DNA of 64,000 nt, from positions 1 to 64,000 of the forward strand of contig NZ_SMYZ01000084.1 of NCBI RefSeq assembly GCF_004919685.1, written 5' to 3'. Positions 11,198 to 19,668 of the stretch are shown in pieces. The DNA is from Mesorhizobium norvegicum. Lineage in GTDB: Bacteria > Pseudomonadota > Alphaproteobacteria > Rhizobiales > Rhizobiaceae. The position numbers were made by a program, and so were the translations under genes. The notes beneath the pieces are model-generated. The model searched no databases, had not been told where the DNA came from, and was given only the letters and a program-made list of their open reading frames with translations. Numbering within the stretch: the first letter of the stretch is position 1; each line of letters opens with the position of its first letter.

Positions 11198-11231
11198 CCG
11201 CTATGGCTTGAAAATCGCCATAGCGGTTTTT
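11198..11231 (+). terminator. Rho-independent terminator with no gene in front of it
   Basis: Perfect 10-bp stem CCGCTATGGC / GCCATAGCGG with a 9-base loop, followed by TTTTT on the plus strand. Both flanking genes are on the minus strand, so it does not end a visible gene. A second small hairpin (GGACC...GGTCC, 11176-11190) lies just before it. Confidence 0.7.
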
Positions 11232-11311
11232 GCGATCAAACGTTCACCGGGATCGTGGCCAACAACGAAATTGGTTTGCCGTTGCCAGCAAGTGCCGAGG
11301 CCGGGCAGACC

Positions 11312-11497
11312 CTAAGCCGCGTCGCGGGTCTTCTCTATGCGCGAGCGGATCGCTTCGATCATCGTCTCGCGGATGACCGCCTCGCCATGCGTCTCGCGCA
11401 TGTGCTCGACGGCCCGGCGCATCACCTCGGCTTCCTCGTCGGCACGCGTGTGCCAGTCACAGCCTGGCACGAGCGACCCACAATGAAATTCCTTCAT
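11312..11497 (-). CDS. DUF1059 family small protein
   Basis: 61 residues. The ATG at 11497 has GAGGAGA at good spacing. MKEFHCGSLVPGCDW carries the two cysteines typical of DUF1059, followed by HTRADEEAEVMRRAVEHM and a second acidic helical part. The function is unknown. A longer frame upstream is less likely because the ribosome site fits this ATG. It is a single-gene unit. Confidence 0.82.
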   Translation of the reverse strand: MKEFHCGSLVPGCDWHTRADEEAEVMRRAVEHMRETHGEAVIRETMIEAIRSRIEKTRDAA

Positions 11498-11663
11498 GGG
11501 ATTTCTCCTCTTCCTCCGTGAAGCCCGAGGCTCCGACACTTTTTTGGCTCATGGTTCAGTTCCAGGGTTGGATCTTTTGACCGCGAGCAGGGCTGAACAA
11601 CATAACACGAAAGCGGCGGTCTGGTTGCATCAAAGCACCGTGCGCCTTGCGCTCACCCGAAGT

Positions 11664-12578
11664 TTACGGCCAGCGAACCTCGGGCGGCAGGCTGGAGAGG
11701 ATGGACGCGACATTGCCGCCAGTCTTCAGTCCGAAGATGGTGCCGCGATCGTGAAGCAGGTTGAATTCGACATAGCGGCCGCGGCGAATGAGCTGTTCGT
11801 CGCGATCGCCGTCGGTCCAGTTCTCGTTGAAATTGGCGCGCACGAGGTGGCCGTAGACGACGAGAAAAGAGCGGCCGACATCCTGGACGAAGTGGAAATC
11901 GGCATTCCAGCCGCCTCTGTCCTCGCCCGAATGCAGCCAGTCGAAAAAGATACCGCCGGTGCCACGCGGCTCGTTGCGGTGCGACAGATAGAAGTACTCG
12001 TCGCACCAGGCCTTGTATTTCGGGTAGTCGGCAACCGCGGCGTTCTTCTCGCAGGCGAATTGCATGGCGCGGTGGAAGGCGACCGTGTCGGGGTCGTCCT
12101 GGGTGCGGCGGCGGTCGAGCACCGGCGTCAGATCGGCACCGCCGCCGAACCATTGGCTAGATGTGACGACCATGCGCGTGTTCATGTGCACGGCCGGAAC
12201 GTTGGGGTTCCAGGGATGCGCGATCAGCGAAATGCCAGATGCCCAGAAGCGCGGATCTTCCTCGGCGCCGAGCATCTGCTTCCTGAATTCGGGTGAGAAC
12301 TCGCCATGGACGGTCGAGGTGTGGACGCCGACCTTCTCGAAGACGCGGCCGTGCATCATCGACATGGTGCCGCCGCCACCCTTGCCCGCGTCACGTTCCC
12401 ATGGCGTCTTTTCGAAACGGCCCGGCGACCACGAGGCCAGCGGCCCGCCAAGGTCCTGCTCGATCTGCTCGAAGGTGGCGCAGATGCGTTCGCGCAGCGC
12501 CTCAAACCATAGGCGCGCCTTCATCTTCTTCTGTTCGATGTCGGCGGGCAGGCCTGCCGGTATTTCGGGTCGTTCCAA
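11664..12578 (-). CDS. hemF: Oxygen-dependent coproporphyrinogen III oxidase
   Basis: 304 residues, the usual HemF length. The enzyme carries out the aerobic oxidative decarboxylation of coproporphyrinogen III to protoporphyrinogen IX in heme synthesis, in the cytoplasm. Family motifs are visible: [49 protein letters not shown] and [10 protein letters not shown]. It is transcribed alone on the minus strand and is divergent from a small conserved gene. Confidence 0.96.
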   Translation of the reverse strand: MERPEIPAGLPADIEQKKMKARLWFEALRERICATFEQIEQDLGGPLASWSPGRFEKTPWERDAGKGGGGTMSMMHGRVFEKVGVHTSTVHGEFSPEFRKQMLGAEEDPRFWASGISLIAHPWNPNVPAVHMNTRMVVTSSQWFGGGADLTPVLDRRRTQDDPDTVAFHRAMQFACEKNAAVADYPKYKAWCDEYFYLSHRNEPRGTGGIFFDWLHSGEDRGGWNADFHFVQDVGRSFLVVYGHLVRANFNENWTDGDRDEQLIRRGRYVEFNLLHDRGTIFGLKTGGNVASILSSLPPEVRWP

Positions 12579-12693
12579 GTGCCGTCTCCGGTTGGGGCGG
12601 CGAGTCCTACAAATGACTCGTCTTTTGCCGGCGCGATCCCTAATCTCTTAGGGGCAAGGGTCAAGTGTCATTAAGGTGCAAGGGAGTTGTTTC

Positions 12694-12951
12694 GTGCGCA
12701 CCCCGGCAAGACCGCCGCTGGATGGCCTCAAGAAAAGGCTCGACCAAAGCCGGGCCGAACGCGCGCGCATGCCGCGCGACGGTTTCCTGCGCGAGACTTT
12801 CGTGCTGCCGCGCTCCGATGCGCGGCTCAAGGCCAAGGAATGGTTCGAGCGCTTTCCCAAGCAGGCCTACTGGACCGAGATCGAAAGCTGGTTCGAGCGA
12901 CCGGGTGACCTGATCGAGTTCACCATCAGGCGGTTGCCGGTGGCGGATTAG
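12694..12951 (+). CDS. Conserved small hypothetical protein
   Basis: 85 residues from the GTG at 12694, which has AGGGAG about 7 bases upstream (a GTG at 12676 lacks one). The protein is basic at the N-terminus, then reads FERFPKQAYWTEIESWFERP and GDLIEFTIRRLP. I do not recognise a domain. Its codon use matches its neighbours. It is divergent from hemF and ends 5 bases before a palindromic repeat. Confidence 0.72.
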   Translation: MRTPARPPLDGLKKRLDQSRAERARMPRDGFLRETFVLPRSDARLKAKEWFERFPKQAYWTEIESWFERPGDLIEFTIRRLPVAD

Positions 12952-12956
12952 GATTT

Positions 12957-13086
12957 CCTCGCCCCGTTTACGGGGAGAGGATGCCGGCAGGCAGGTGAGG
13001 GGCGGCGCGGACCTCTCAATGTTGGCGCCGCCCCTCATCCGCCTTCACTGCGTTCAGGCACCTTCTCCCCGTGAACGGGGAGAAGG
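12957..13086. repeat. Rhizobial intergenic palindromic repeat (RIME-like), copy A
   Basis: The left arm (12957-13007) and right arm (13031-13086) are near-perfect inverted repeats of each other. Each arm carries its own terminal hairpin (CCCCGTTTACGGGG; CCTTCTCCCCGTGAACGGGG), and the arms meet around GGTGAGGGGCGGCG / CGCCGCCCCTCATCC. A related element lies at 26579-26726. The right end forms the last codons of soxR. Confidence 0.8.
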
Positions 13087-13527
13087 AAGAGCAACCAGCC
13101 GCCTCGCCCCTGTGCCTTCCCTCGCTAGCCGGTCGCCCTTGTTCCTCAATGGGCATTTGTCGATGGACATGCAGCCGCAGCCGATGCAGTCGGTCAGCCC
13201 GTCGCGCAGTTTCTTCAGCTGGGCGATCTTGTGGTCGAGCCCGTCGCGCCAGGCGGTCGACAGCAGGTTCCAGTCATCGCGCGTCGGCGTGCGGCCTTCG
13301 GGCAGCGATGCCAGCGCCGTGCCGATTTCGGCCAGCGAGATACCGACCTCTTGCGCCACCTTGATGATCGCCACGCGCCGCAGCACGTCGCGGCCGTAGC
13401 GGCGCTGGTTGCCCGACGTGCGGTGGCTGCGGATCAGGCCGCGGGCCTCATAGAAATGCAGCGCCGACACCGCCACCCCACTGCGCATGGCCACCTGGCC
13501 GACCGTCAACTCCGTAACCGGTGCCAC
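13054..13527 (-). CDS. soxR: Redox-sensitive transcriptional activator SoxR
   Basis: 157 residues from the GTG at 13527. A MerR-type winged helix ([26 protein letters not shown]) is followed by a dimer helix and the [2Fe-2S] cluster motif [12 protein letters not shown] (CX2CXCX5C), diagnostic for SoxR. It senses redox-active compounds and superoxide. A SoxR-type operator lies 34 bases upstream. The last 11 residues ([11 protein letters not shown]) are encoded by the palindromic repeat that overlaps the 3' end. Confidence 0.95.
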   Translation of the reverse strand: MAPVTELTVGQVAMRSGVAVSALHFYEARGLIRSHRTSGNQRRYGRDVLRRVAIIKVAQEVGISLAEIGTALASLPEGRTPTRDDWNLLSTAWRDGLDHKIAQLKKLRDGLTDCIGCGCMSIDKCPLRNKGDRLAREGTGARRLVALPSPRSRGEGA

Positions 13528-13560
13528 TCCTGATTTTCCGCCTTCGATTTTTCTGCTTGA

Positions 13561-13578
13561 CCTCAAGTTAAGTTGAGC
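13561..13578. promoter_or_regulatory. SoxR box
   Basis: CCTCAAGTTAAGTTGAGC differs from the E. coli soxS operator (CCTCAAGTTAACTTGAGG) at only 2 of 18 positions. On the plus strand it sits between TTGACC (13557-13562) and TAGCGA (13582-13587), a 19-base spacing typical of SoxR-controlled promoters. It may also autoregulate soxR on the minus strand. Confidence 0.8.
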
Positions 13579-13702
13579 TTGTAGCGAAGAAATGTTGATT
13601 GGGCAAATGCAGGAGAAGGCGATGTGCGCCTGGGTGAGAATGAGTGGAGAAAGCACTGTCGTCGGCGACGGCAAGCACGGTGTTATGGATGGGACGCGGA
13701 TC

Positions 13703-14161
13703 CTATCCGAGCTGCCGGATGGCTTCGCCCGCCACCATGGCGACGGAAAGCGCGACGTTGATGCTGCGCGCCGCGCCCTGCATGGGGATGGTCAGCCGCG
13801 CATCCGCCGCCTGATGGACAGGATCCGGAACGCCTGCGGATTCGCGGCCGAACAGAAGGATGTCGCCCTCGGCGAAGGTGAAGCCGGTGTAAGCGGTGGT
13901 GGCTTTGGTCGACAGCAGCACCAACCGGCGCGCGCCAGTTTTGCGCCAGTCCTCGAAGGCGTGCCAGTCGACATGCAGGGTCAGGGCAGCCATTTCGAGG
14001 TAGTCCATGCCGGCTCGCTTGAGCGCTTTGTCGGAGAGCGGAAAGCCGGCCGGTTCGATGATGTCGACGCCGAGCCCGAGGCAAGCGGCGAAGCGCAGGA
14101 TTGTCCCTGTGTTGCCGGCGATATCCGGCTGGTAGAGCGCGATGCGGAGACGACAGTTCAT
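13703..14161 (-). CDS. trmL: tRNA (cytidine(34)-2'-O)-methyltransferase TrmL
   Basis: 152 residues. A SPOUT-class methyltransferase that 2'-O-methylates the wobble base of tRNA-Leu isoacceptors. The family signatures are [21 protein letters not shown] at the N-terminus, [12 protein letters not shown] in the middle and the knot segment [19 protein letters not shown]. The ribosome site AGAAGGA precedes the ATG. It is upstream of soxR on the same strand with a 175-base gap containing the SoxR box. Confidence 0.95.
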   Translation of the reverse strand: MNCRLRIALYQPDIAGNTGTILRFAACLGLGVDIIEPAGFPLSDKALKRAGMDYLEMAALTLHVDWHAFEDWRKTGARRLVLLSTKATTAYTGFTFAEGDILLFGRESAGVPDPVHQAADARLTIPMQGAARSINVALSVAMVAGEAIRQLG

Positions 14162-14301
14162 TTCCGCGTCCTTCTAATAAGTGGCAGATCGGCCACAGCG
14201 GGCTCGCGGTTTTGGAAATTGCTGGACCTGCGGGTAGCCATTTTCTGCGAAGTCGGGTATACGGCCAGCATTGTCAACCCGAACCGATGGAGGGGAAATT
14301 C

Positions 14302-14379
14302 ATGATGACCATGCACATCCAGCGCCCCTCTCGTGGGCTTACCTGCCTGCTGGCGGTTTCGGTACGACGATTCTCCTGA
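14302..14379 (+). CDS. Candidate leader peptide (25 aa)
   Basis: ATGATGACC is preceded by a strong GGAGGGGAAA ribosome site. The frame encodes 25 residues beginning MMTMHIQRPSRG and ending SVRRFS. A GCCGAA/TTCGGC hairpin (14410-14428) lies between its stop and the next gene. The layout resembles a translated leader, but the frame is short and coding is unproven. Confidence 0.35.
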   Translation: MMTMHIQRPSRGLTCLLAVSVRRFS

Positions 14380-14445
14380 CTCTCTAAGACTTGATCGCAC
14401 TGATTCCCGCCGAAACGATTTTTCGGCTCTCGAAGGAATCCTGCG

Positions 14446-15000
14446 ATGTTTTTCAAAAAGTCAAAAGGGCTGAACGCCCCACCTGAACCTGCCCGGACCG
14501 ATGCTTATCGTGTCCGGACCGACGCAATGCGTGTCTCTGGCCGAACGCCGGCGGACGAGATTGCTTCGCCTTTTTATCTCGATTTTCACACGGAGGACGG
14601 ATCGATGTTCGATCCCTACAGAATACCCGGCTCAAGGAGCCTGCATATCCACCGACTGCCGACCTGGGCGCTGCTGATCGGCGACACCTATTCGTCGGCG
14701 GTTCACGCCGAAGTCCGCCGCCGGCCGCATCGCGGCATGCTGCCGGATGTCGATTTCTCGTGCGCGGTTCCCGACCCGAGCCGGCCGTCGCTGGTGCGCC
14801 GGATCATCCGTTTGATCCGACCCGGCCCGAAAATCCGGATCGTGAACAGTGCGCCGTCAGGATCGTCAAGCACAGCTGTCGGCGAAAAGCCCGCGAGCCC
14901 CTATATTGCGCGAAGCAGGGCCGACGGTCCGGGTGATTCCGGACCGTCGGCCCCCGACGCCAAGGGGTCCGAAGACTTCGTACGCTCCCGTGCCGCATAA
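14446..15000 (+). CDS. Hypothetical protein upstream of ABC exporters
   Basis: 184 residues. The ATG has AAGGA 10 bases upstream. A later in-frame ATG at 14605 (MFDPYRIPGSRS) has GGAGGACGGAT in front and could be the true start. The middle part (LHIHRLPTWALLIGDTYSS) looks folded, while the C-terminal 50 residues are rich in Ser, Gly and Pro and probably disordered. No domain is recognised. It lies 30 bases before the first exporter gene and may be co-transcribed. Confidence 0.5.
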   Translation: MFFKKSKGLNAPPEPARTDAYRVRTDAMRVSGRTPADEIASPFYLDFHTEDGSMFDPYRIPGSRSLHIHRLPTWALLIGDTYSSAVHAEVRRRPHRGMLPDVDFSCAVPDPSRPSLVRRIIRLIRPGPKIRIVNSAPSGSSSTAVGEKPASPYIARSRADGPGDSGPSAPDAKGSEDFVRSRAA

Positions 15001-15029
15001 GCGGAAAACAGATTTCATGAGCATGACCT

Positions 15030-16916
15030 ATGTTGTTGTTTAGCTGGTTTGAAAGACGGCTCGATCCGTTCCCCGCGGCGGAACCGGTCGAGCCGCCCAA
15101 GACGCTGGTTGCCTTCTGCGTGCATTATACGCGCGGCGCGTGGCCCTATATCCTTCTCGACGCGGTGCTGGTGACGGCCATCGCGATCGCGGAAGTGTGG
15201 ATGTTCGGCTTCCTCGGCCGCATCGTCGACTGGCTGTCGGGGCAGAATCGCGAAACCTTCCTGCAGACGGAAGCCTGGAAGCTCGCCGGCATGGCCTTCA
15301 TCGTGCTGTTCGCGCTGCCGGGCACGGTGTGGCTGCATTCGCTGCTCAACCAGCAGACGCTGATGGGCAACTATCCCATGCGCATCCGCTGGCAGGTGCA
15401 CCGCTATTTGCTCAAGCAGTCGATGAGCTTCTACCAGGACGAGTTCGCCGGCCGCATCGCCACCAAGCTGATGCAGACGGCGCTCGCCGTGCGCGAATGC
15501 GTCATCAAGCTGATCGATGTCCTGAACTACGTCATCGTCTATTTCCTTGGCATGCTGGTCATCGTCGGTTCGGCCGACTGGCGGCTGGCGGCGCCGCTCG
15601 GCGTCTGGCTGGTCGGCTACATCCTGCTGCTGCGCTATTTCATCCCGAAGCTGGGCAAGGTCGGCGAGGAGCAGGCCAATGCGCGCTCGACCATGACCGG
15701 CCGCGTCGTCGACAGCTACTCCAACATCCAGACGGTCAAGCTGTTCAGCCACGCACGCCGCGAAGCGTCGTTTGCGCGCGAAGGCATGGCCGGCTTCCTG
15801 CAGACGGTCTACCGGTCGATGCGGCTGGTGACGGTGCTTTTCGGCCTGCTCTACATCATGAATTCGCTGCTGCTGTTCTCGGTCACGGCGATGGCGCTGT
15901 GGCTGTGGCTCGGCCAGTCGGTGACGATCGGTGCGGTCGCCGTGGTCATCGGGCTGGTGCTCAGGCTGTGGGGCATGTCGCAATGGATCATGTGGGAAAT
16001 GTCTGGGCTGTTCGAGAATATCGGCACGGTGCAGGACGGCATCGCCTCGATCTCGCTGCCACGCCTGGTCGAGGACCGGCCGGGGGCGAAGGACATCGCC
16101 GTTTCCAGGGGTGAGATACGCTTCGAGGACATCCGCTTCCACTATGGCAAGCAGAAAGGGGTGATCGAGAACCTGTCGCTGGCGGTGAGGCCAGGCGAAA
16201 AGGTCGGGATCGTCGGCCGCTCCGGCGCCGGCAAGTCGACGCTGGTCAATCTCCTGCTGCGTTTCTACGACCTGGAGAGCGGAAAGATCCTGATCGACGG
16301 CCAGGAAATCGCCGACGTCACGCAGGATTCGCTGCGCGCCCAGATCGGCATGGTCACGCAGGACACCTCGCTGCTGCATCGTTCGGTGCGCGAGAACATC
16401 CTCTATGGCCGGCCCGACGCCTCGGAAGAGCTGCTTGTCGAGGCAGCGGGGCGCGCCGAGGCGCTGGACTTCATATCGGGGCTTTCGGACGCCAAAGACC
16501 GCAAGGGCTTCGATGCCCATGTCGGCGACCGCGGCGTCAAATTGTCCGGCGGCCAGCGGCAACGCATCGCCATTGCTCGCGTTATGTTGAAGGACGCACC
16601 GATACTTATCCTTGACGAAGCGACCTCGGCGCTTGATTCCGAAGCCGAGGCGGCGATCCAGGAGAATCTCTACAAGCTCATGCAAGGCAAGACCGTCATC
16701 GCCATCGCGCACCGGCTGTCGACCATCGCGGCGATGGACAGGCTGGTGGTGATGGACAAGGGCCGTGTCATCGAAGAAGGTTCGCACGAGGAACTCGTCG
16801 CCAAGGGCGGGCTCTACGCGCAGCTCTGGCAGCGCCAGTCGGGCGGGTTCCTGCTTGAGGACGGTCCCGCCGACGCCGCCAATGACGCACTTGCAAAGGG
16901 GCAAGCCGCAGAATGA
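15030..16916 (+). CDS. ABC exporter half-transporter, fused permease and ATPase (1)
   Basis: 628 residues. An N-terminal six-helix ABC membrane domain (about residues 30-310) precedes a nucleotide-binding domain with Walker A GRSGAGKST near residue 395, signature LSGGQRQR near 504 and Walker B ILILDEATSALD near 525. This is a type IV exporter; the substrate cannot be told. Only 10 bases separate it from a closely similar second exporter, so they probably form a heterodimer. The ribosome site is weak. Confidence 0.92.
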   Translation: MLLFSWFERRLDPFPAAEPVEPPKTLVAFCVHYTRGAWPYILLDAVLVTAIAIAEVWMFGFLGRIVDWLSGQNRETFLQTEAWKLAGMAFIVLFALPGTVWLHSLLNQQTLMGNYPMRIRWQVHRYLLKQSMSFYQDEFAGRIATKLMQTALAVRECVIKLIDVLNYVIVYFLGMLVIVGSADWRLAAPLGVWLVGYILLLRYFIPKLGKVGEEQANARSTMTGRVVDSYSNIQTVKLFSHARREASFAREGMAGFLQTVYRSMRLVTVLFGLLYIMNSLLLFSVTAMALWLWLGQSVTIGAVAVVIGLVLRLWGMSQWIMWEMSGLFENIGTVQDGIASISLPRLVEDRPGAKDIAVSRGEIRFEDIRFHYGKQKGVIENLSLAVRPGEKVGIVGRSGAGKSTLVNLLLRFYDLESGKILIDGQEIADVTQDSLRAQIGMVTQDTSLLHRSVRENILYGRPDASEELLVEAAGRAEALDFISGLSDAKDRKGFDAHVGDRGVKLSGGQRQRIAIARVMLKDAPILILDEATSALDSEAEAAIQENLYKLMQGKTVIAIAHRLSTIAAMDRLVVMDKGRVIEEGSHEELVAKGGLYAQLWQRQSGGFLLEDGPADAANDALAKGQAAE

Positions 16917-16926
16917 TGGCCGCCGC

Positions 16927-18810
16927 ATGATGACAGCCGTCTATCGCTGGTTCGAGAACTGGGTCTATCCGTTCAGGGAGCCGGCGAATCTTCGGCCACC
17001 GACCAGCGTCGGCGGCTTTCTCTGGCACTATGTCGGCCAGGCGAAGTTCGCCTTCTTCGCCATGCTGGTCATCGGCGGCATCGCGCCGCTGGTCGAGGCT
17101 GGCCTGTTCTACTTTGTCGGGCGGCTGGTCGACATTCTCGACCAGCTTCCCGCCGAGCGCAGCTGGCACGCTTTGTGGAATGCCGCCGGCTCCGAACTGG
17201 TGTTCATGATCGCGGTGGTGCTCGTCATCCGCACCATCGTCGTCGGCCTGTCTGCCCTGGTCGACGAACAGACGATCACGCCGGGCTTCTACAATCTGGT
17301 GCGCTGGCAGGCGCACCGGCATGTCTCGCGCCAGTCCTACGCCTTCTTCCAGAACGATTTTGCCGGCCGCATCGCCACCAAGGTCTGGCAGGCGGGCCAG
17401 GCGACCGGCGACCTGATGGAAAGCTTCATCGAGGTCGTCTGGTTCATGGTCGTCTACACGGTGACGACGCTGGCGCTGGTCGCCGGGCTGGATCTGCGTC
17501 TGGCAGTGCTGGTGGTGATCTGGATTTCCGCCTTCGGCTGGCTGGCCAAGCTCTATCTGCCGGCAATCCGCAAGCATGCCGAGGAGACCGCCGAGGCCGG
17601 CTCGATGATCACCGGCCGCATCGTCGATTCCTATTCCAACGTGCAGACGCTGAAACTGTTCTCGGCCGACGGCGACGACCGCTACATCAAGAACGGCTTC
17701 GACATCTATCTCGACGCGCTGCGCCCGTTCACCCGGCGGCTGACCGGCGTGCGCATGGCGCTGACGACGCTGTCGGGCATCATGATCACGGCGATCGGCT
17801 GTTTTGCCGTCTATCTCTGGGTCGAGGGCTCGATCACCGTCGGCGCTGTCGCCTTCACGCTGTCGCTGGTGCTGCGGCTCAACATGCTGCTCGGCCGGCT
17901 GATGATGCAGCTCAACAGCATCTTGCGGAATCTCGGCGTGCTGGAAAATTCCAAAGCGCTGATCTCGCAGCCGCTCGGCCTGGTCGATGCACCCGACGCC
18001 AAGGAGCTCGTGGTGGCCGGCGGACGCATCGCGGTGAAAAACGTCGAGTTCCATTACGGCAAAGGGTTCGGCGTGCTCAACGGCATCGACCTTGTCGTGC
18101 GGCCGGGCGAGAAGGTCGGACTGGTCGGACCGTCGGGCGCCGGCAAGACGACGCTCGCCAATCTGATCCTGCGCCTCTACGATCTGGAAGGCGGGTCCAT
18201 CACCATCGATGGTCAGAACGTCTCCAAAGTCACGCAGAATTCGCTGCGCGCCAATATCGGCGTGGTCAGCCAGGATACGGCCTTGTTCCACCGTTCGCTG
18301 CGCGACAACATCAAGCTCGGCATGCCTGACGCGACCGACGCCGAGGTGATCGCGGCGGCGAAAAAGGCCGAGGCGCACGAGTTCATCCTTGGCTTGCGCG
18401 ACAACAGGGACCGCGCCGGCTACGAGGCCTTTGTCGGCGAGCGCGGCGTCAAGTTGTCGGGCGGCCAGCGCCAACGCGTGGCGATCGCCCGCGTCTTCCT
18501 CAAGGACGCGCCGGTTCTGATCCTCGACGAGGCGACCTCGGCGCTCGATTCCGACATCGAGGCGGCGATCCAGGAGAATCTGACGCGGCTGATGGAAAAC
18601 AAGACGGTCATCGCCATCGCCCACCGGCTGTCGACGATCGCAGCACTTGACCGGCTGGTGGTGCTCGACGGCGGTCGCATCGTCGAGCAAGGCACGCATG
18701 ACCAGCTGGTGGCGCTCGACGGGCTTTACGCGCGGCTGTGGAAGCGGCAGTCCGGCGGTTTTCTTTATCACGAGGACAGCGTGCTCGAAGAGACACGCCC
18801 GGCGGAGTAG
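16927..18810 (+). CDS. ABC exporter half-transporter, fused permease and ATPase (2)
   Basis: 627 residues from the ATGATG at 16927; the open frame extends upstream but only inside the preceding gene. It has the same architecture as its neighbour: membrane domain, then Walker A GPSGAGKTT near residue 400, LSGGQRQR near 509 and VLILDEATSALD near 530. Both proteins start with an aromatic-rich motif (MLLFSWFERRLDPF; YRWFENWVYPF), which suggests a tandem duplication and a paired transporter. Both ATP sites look intact. Confidence 0.92.
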   Translation: MMTAVYRWFENWVYPFREPANLRPPTSVGGFLWHYVGQAKFAFFAMLVIGGIAPLVEAGLFYFVGRLVDILDQLPAERSWHALWNAAGSELVFMIAVVLVIRTIVVGLSALVDEQTITPGFYNLVRWQAHRHVSRQSYAFFQNDFAGRIATKVWQAGQATGDLMESFIEVVWFMVVYTVTTLALVAGLDLRLAVLVVIWISAFGWLAKLYLPAIRKHAEETAEAGSMITGRIVDSYSNVQTLKLFSADGDDRYIKNGFDIYLDALRPFTRRLTGVRMALTTLSGIMITAIGCFAVYLWVEGSITVGAVAFTLSLVLRLNMLLGRLMMQLNSILRNLGVLENSKALISQPLGLVDAPDAKELVVAGGRIAVKNVEFHYGKGFGVLNGIDLVVRPGEKVGLVGPSGAGKTTLANLILRLYDLEGGSITIDGQNVSKVTQNSLRANIGVVSQDTALFHRSLRDNIKLGMPDATDAEVIAAAKKAEAHEFILGLRDNRDRAGYEAFVGERGVKLSGGQRQRVAIARVFLKDAPVLILDEATSALDSDIEAAIQENLTRLMENKTVIAIAHRLSTIAALDRLVVLDGGRIVEQGTHDQLVALDGLYARLWKRQSGGFLYHEDSVLEETRPAE

Positions 18811-18814
18811 CTCC

Positions 18815-19294
18815 ATGGGTAGGTCGCCAGGGGTTAACCCAGAGGTCAGCTATGTGCTCAAGCGGCTGCGGCCAACCACGCCGGCCTTCGACGCGCTGAA
18901 GGAAGAAAGCCGGCTGGAAGGCTACTGGATGCTGGTGCGCCTCGCGGATGGCTGGGCAGGCGGCCGCAACAAGTTCCTGAAGCGCGGCGAGGCGCTCTAC
19001 GGAGCCTGGCATGGAAGGGAACTCGCCGGCGTATGCGGGCTGAACATCGATCCCTATTTCGAAGGCAGGGACCACGGCCGGGTCCGGCACCTGTTCGTCA
19101 GGGTGCGCCACCGTCGCACCGGCCTTGGCCGGATGCTGGTCGAGACCGTTATCGACAGGGCACGTCACCATTTCGCTGTGCTGAACACGCGCGCGCCGCA
19201 AGAAGCCTTCGGCTTCTATGAACGGCTTGGCTTTCAGCACGTGGCAGGCGAAGACTTCGTCACACACCGTATGATTTTTGGGAAAGGAGGCTGA
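18815..19294 (+). CDS. GNAT family N-acetyltransferase
   Basis: 159 residues from the ATG at 18815 (GGCGGAG upstream). The GNAT core is visible: HGRVRHLFVRVRHRRTGLG with the acetyl-CoA loop R-R-T-G-L-G, then LNTRAPQEAFGFYERLGFQ at the C-terminus. The acceptor substrate is unknown. It follows the second exporter by 4 bases and probably belongs to the same transcript. Confidence 0.9.
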   Translation: MGRSPGVNPEVSYVLKRLRPTTPAFDALKEESRLEGYWMLVRLADGWAGGRNKFLKRGEALYGAWHGRELAGVCGLNIDPYFEGRDHGRVRHLFVRVRHRRTGLGRMLVETVIDRARHHFAVLNTRAPQEAFGFYERLGFQHVAGEDFVTHRMIFGKGG

Positions 19295-19295
19295 A

Positions 19296-19607
19296 ATGTC
19301 GCTGCGTCCGCCATCGCATCTCGCCAGCGCCTCGGCTGCCGAAGCCGCCTTCGACGCGCTCGGCCATGAAATTTTGGCGGAGAAGGCGGCCGCACTCGGC
19401 CGCGCCGGTCAGCGGGTGGAGGAAACGCTGGCCAGACTGCGCGACAATGCCGACGAGCAACTGCGTCCCCGGCTTCTCAAGGAGGCCGCCGAGGCGGTGC
19501 ACGGCTACTTCATCCAGCGCGAACTGTGCGGCTTGCGAAAGCATGACGCCGTCATCCGCGAATACAACATCCCGAAGGCGGTTCTGGCCAGGCTCGGCGC
19601 GAAATAG
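19296..19607 (+). CDS. Conserved small helical protein
   Basis: 103 residues. An ideal GGAAAGGAGG ribosome site lies just inside the GNAT 3' end and the start is 2 bases after that stop. It is almost entirely charged helix (AAALGRAGQRVEETLARLRD, LLKEAAEAVHGYFIQREL). No catalytic motif or membrane segment is seen. Last gene of the exporter operon. Function unknown. Confidence 0.82.
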   Translation: MSLRPPSHLASASAAEAAFDALGHEILAEKAAALGRAGQRVEETLARLRDNADEQLRPRLLKEAAEAVHGYFIQRELCGLRKHDAVIREYNIPKAVLARLGAK

Positions 19608-19618
19608 CTCTTTTGTTT

Positions 19619-19668
19619 GACCATGATCTCCAGCGAAAACCGGTTCCCACTTTTCGGGATCATGGTCA
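19619..19668. repeat. Palindromic GGTTCCCAC-type repeat, copy 1
   Basis: Ends GACCATGATC / GATCATGGTC flank the core GAAAACCGGTTCCCACTTTT. The same core and ends occur at 24754-24822. Such elements are scattered in Rhizobiales genomes. It lies between convergent genes. Confidence 0.75.

Noticed and set aside
13592-14305. Plus-strand frame starting just after the SoxR box
   Set aside because: It lies antisense to trmL for most of its length and has shadow-like composition, so it was not called as a gene although a transcript may exist.
15015-16928. 637-residue open frame on the minus strand across the first exporter gene
   Set aside because: It is the antisense shadow of a gene with clear ABC motifs; its translation is rich in Asp, His, Arg and Gln with no domain, typical of GC-rich antisense frames.
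16768-18816. 682-residue minus-strand frame across the second exporter gene
   Set aside because: Same shadow pattern; the plus-strand product has Walker A, signature and Walker B motifs.
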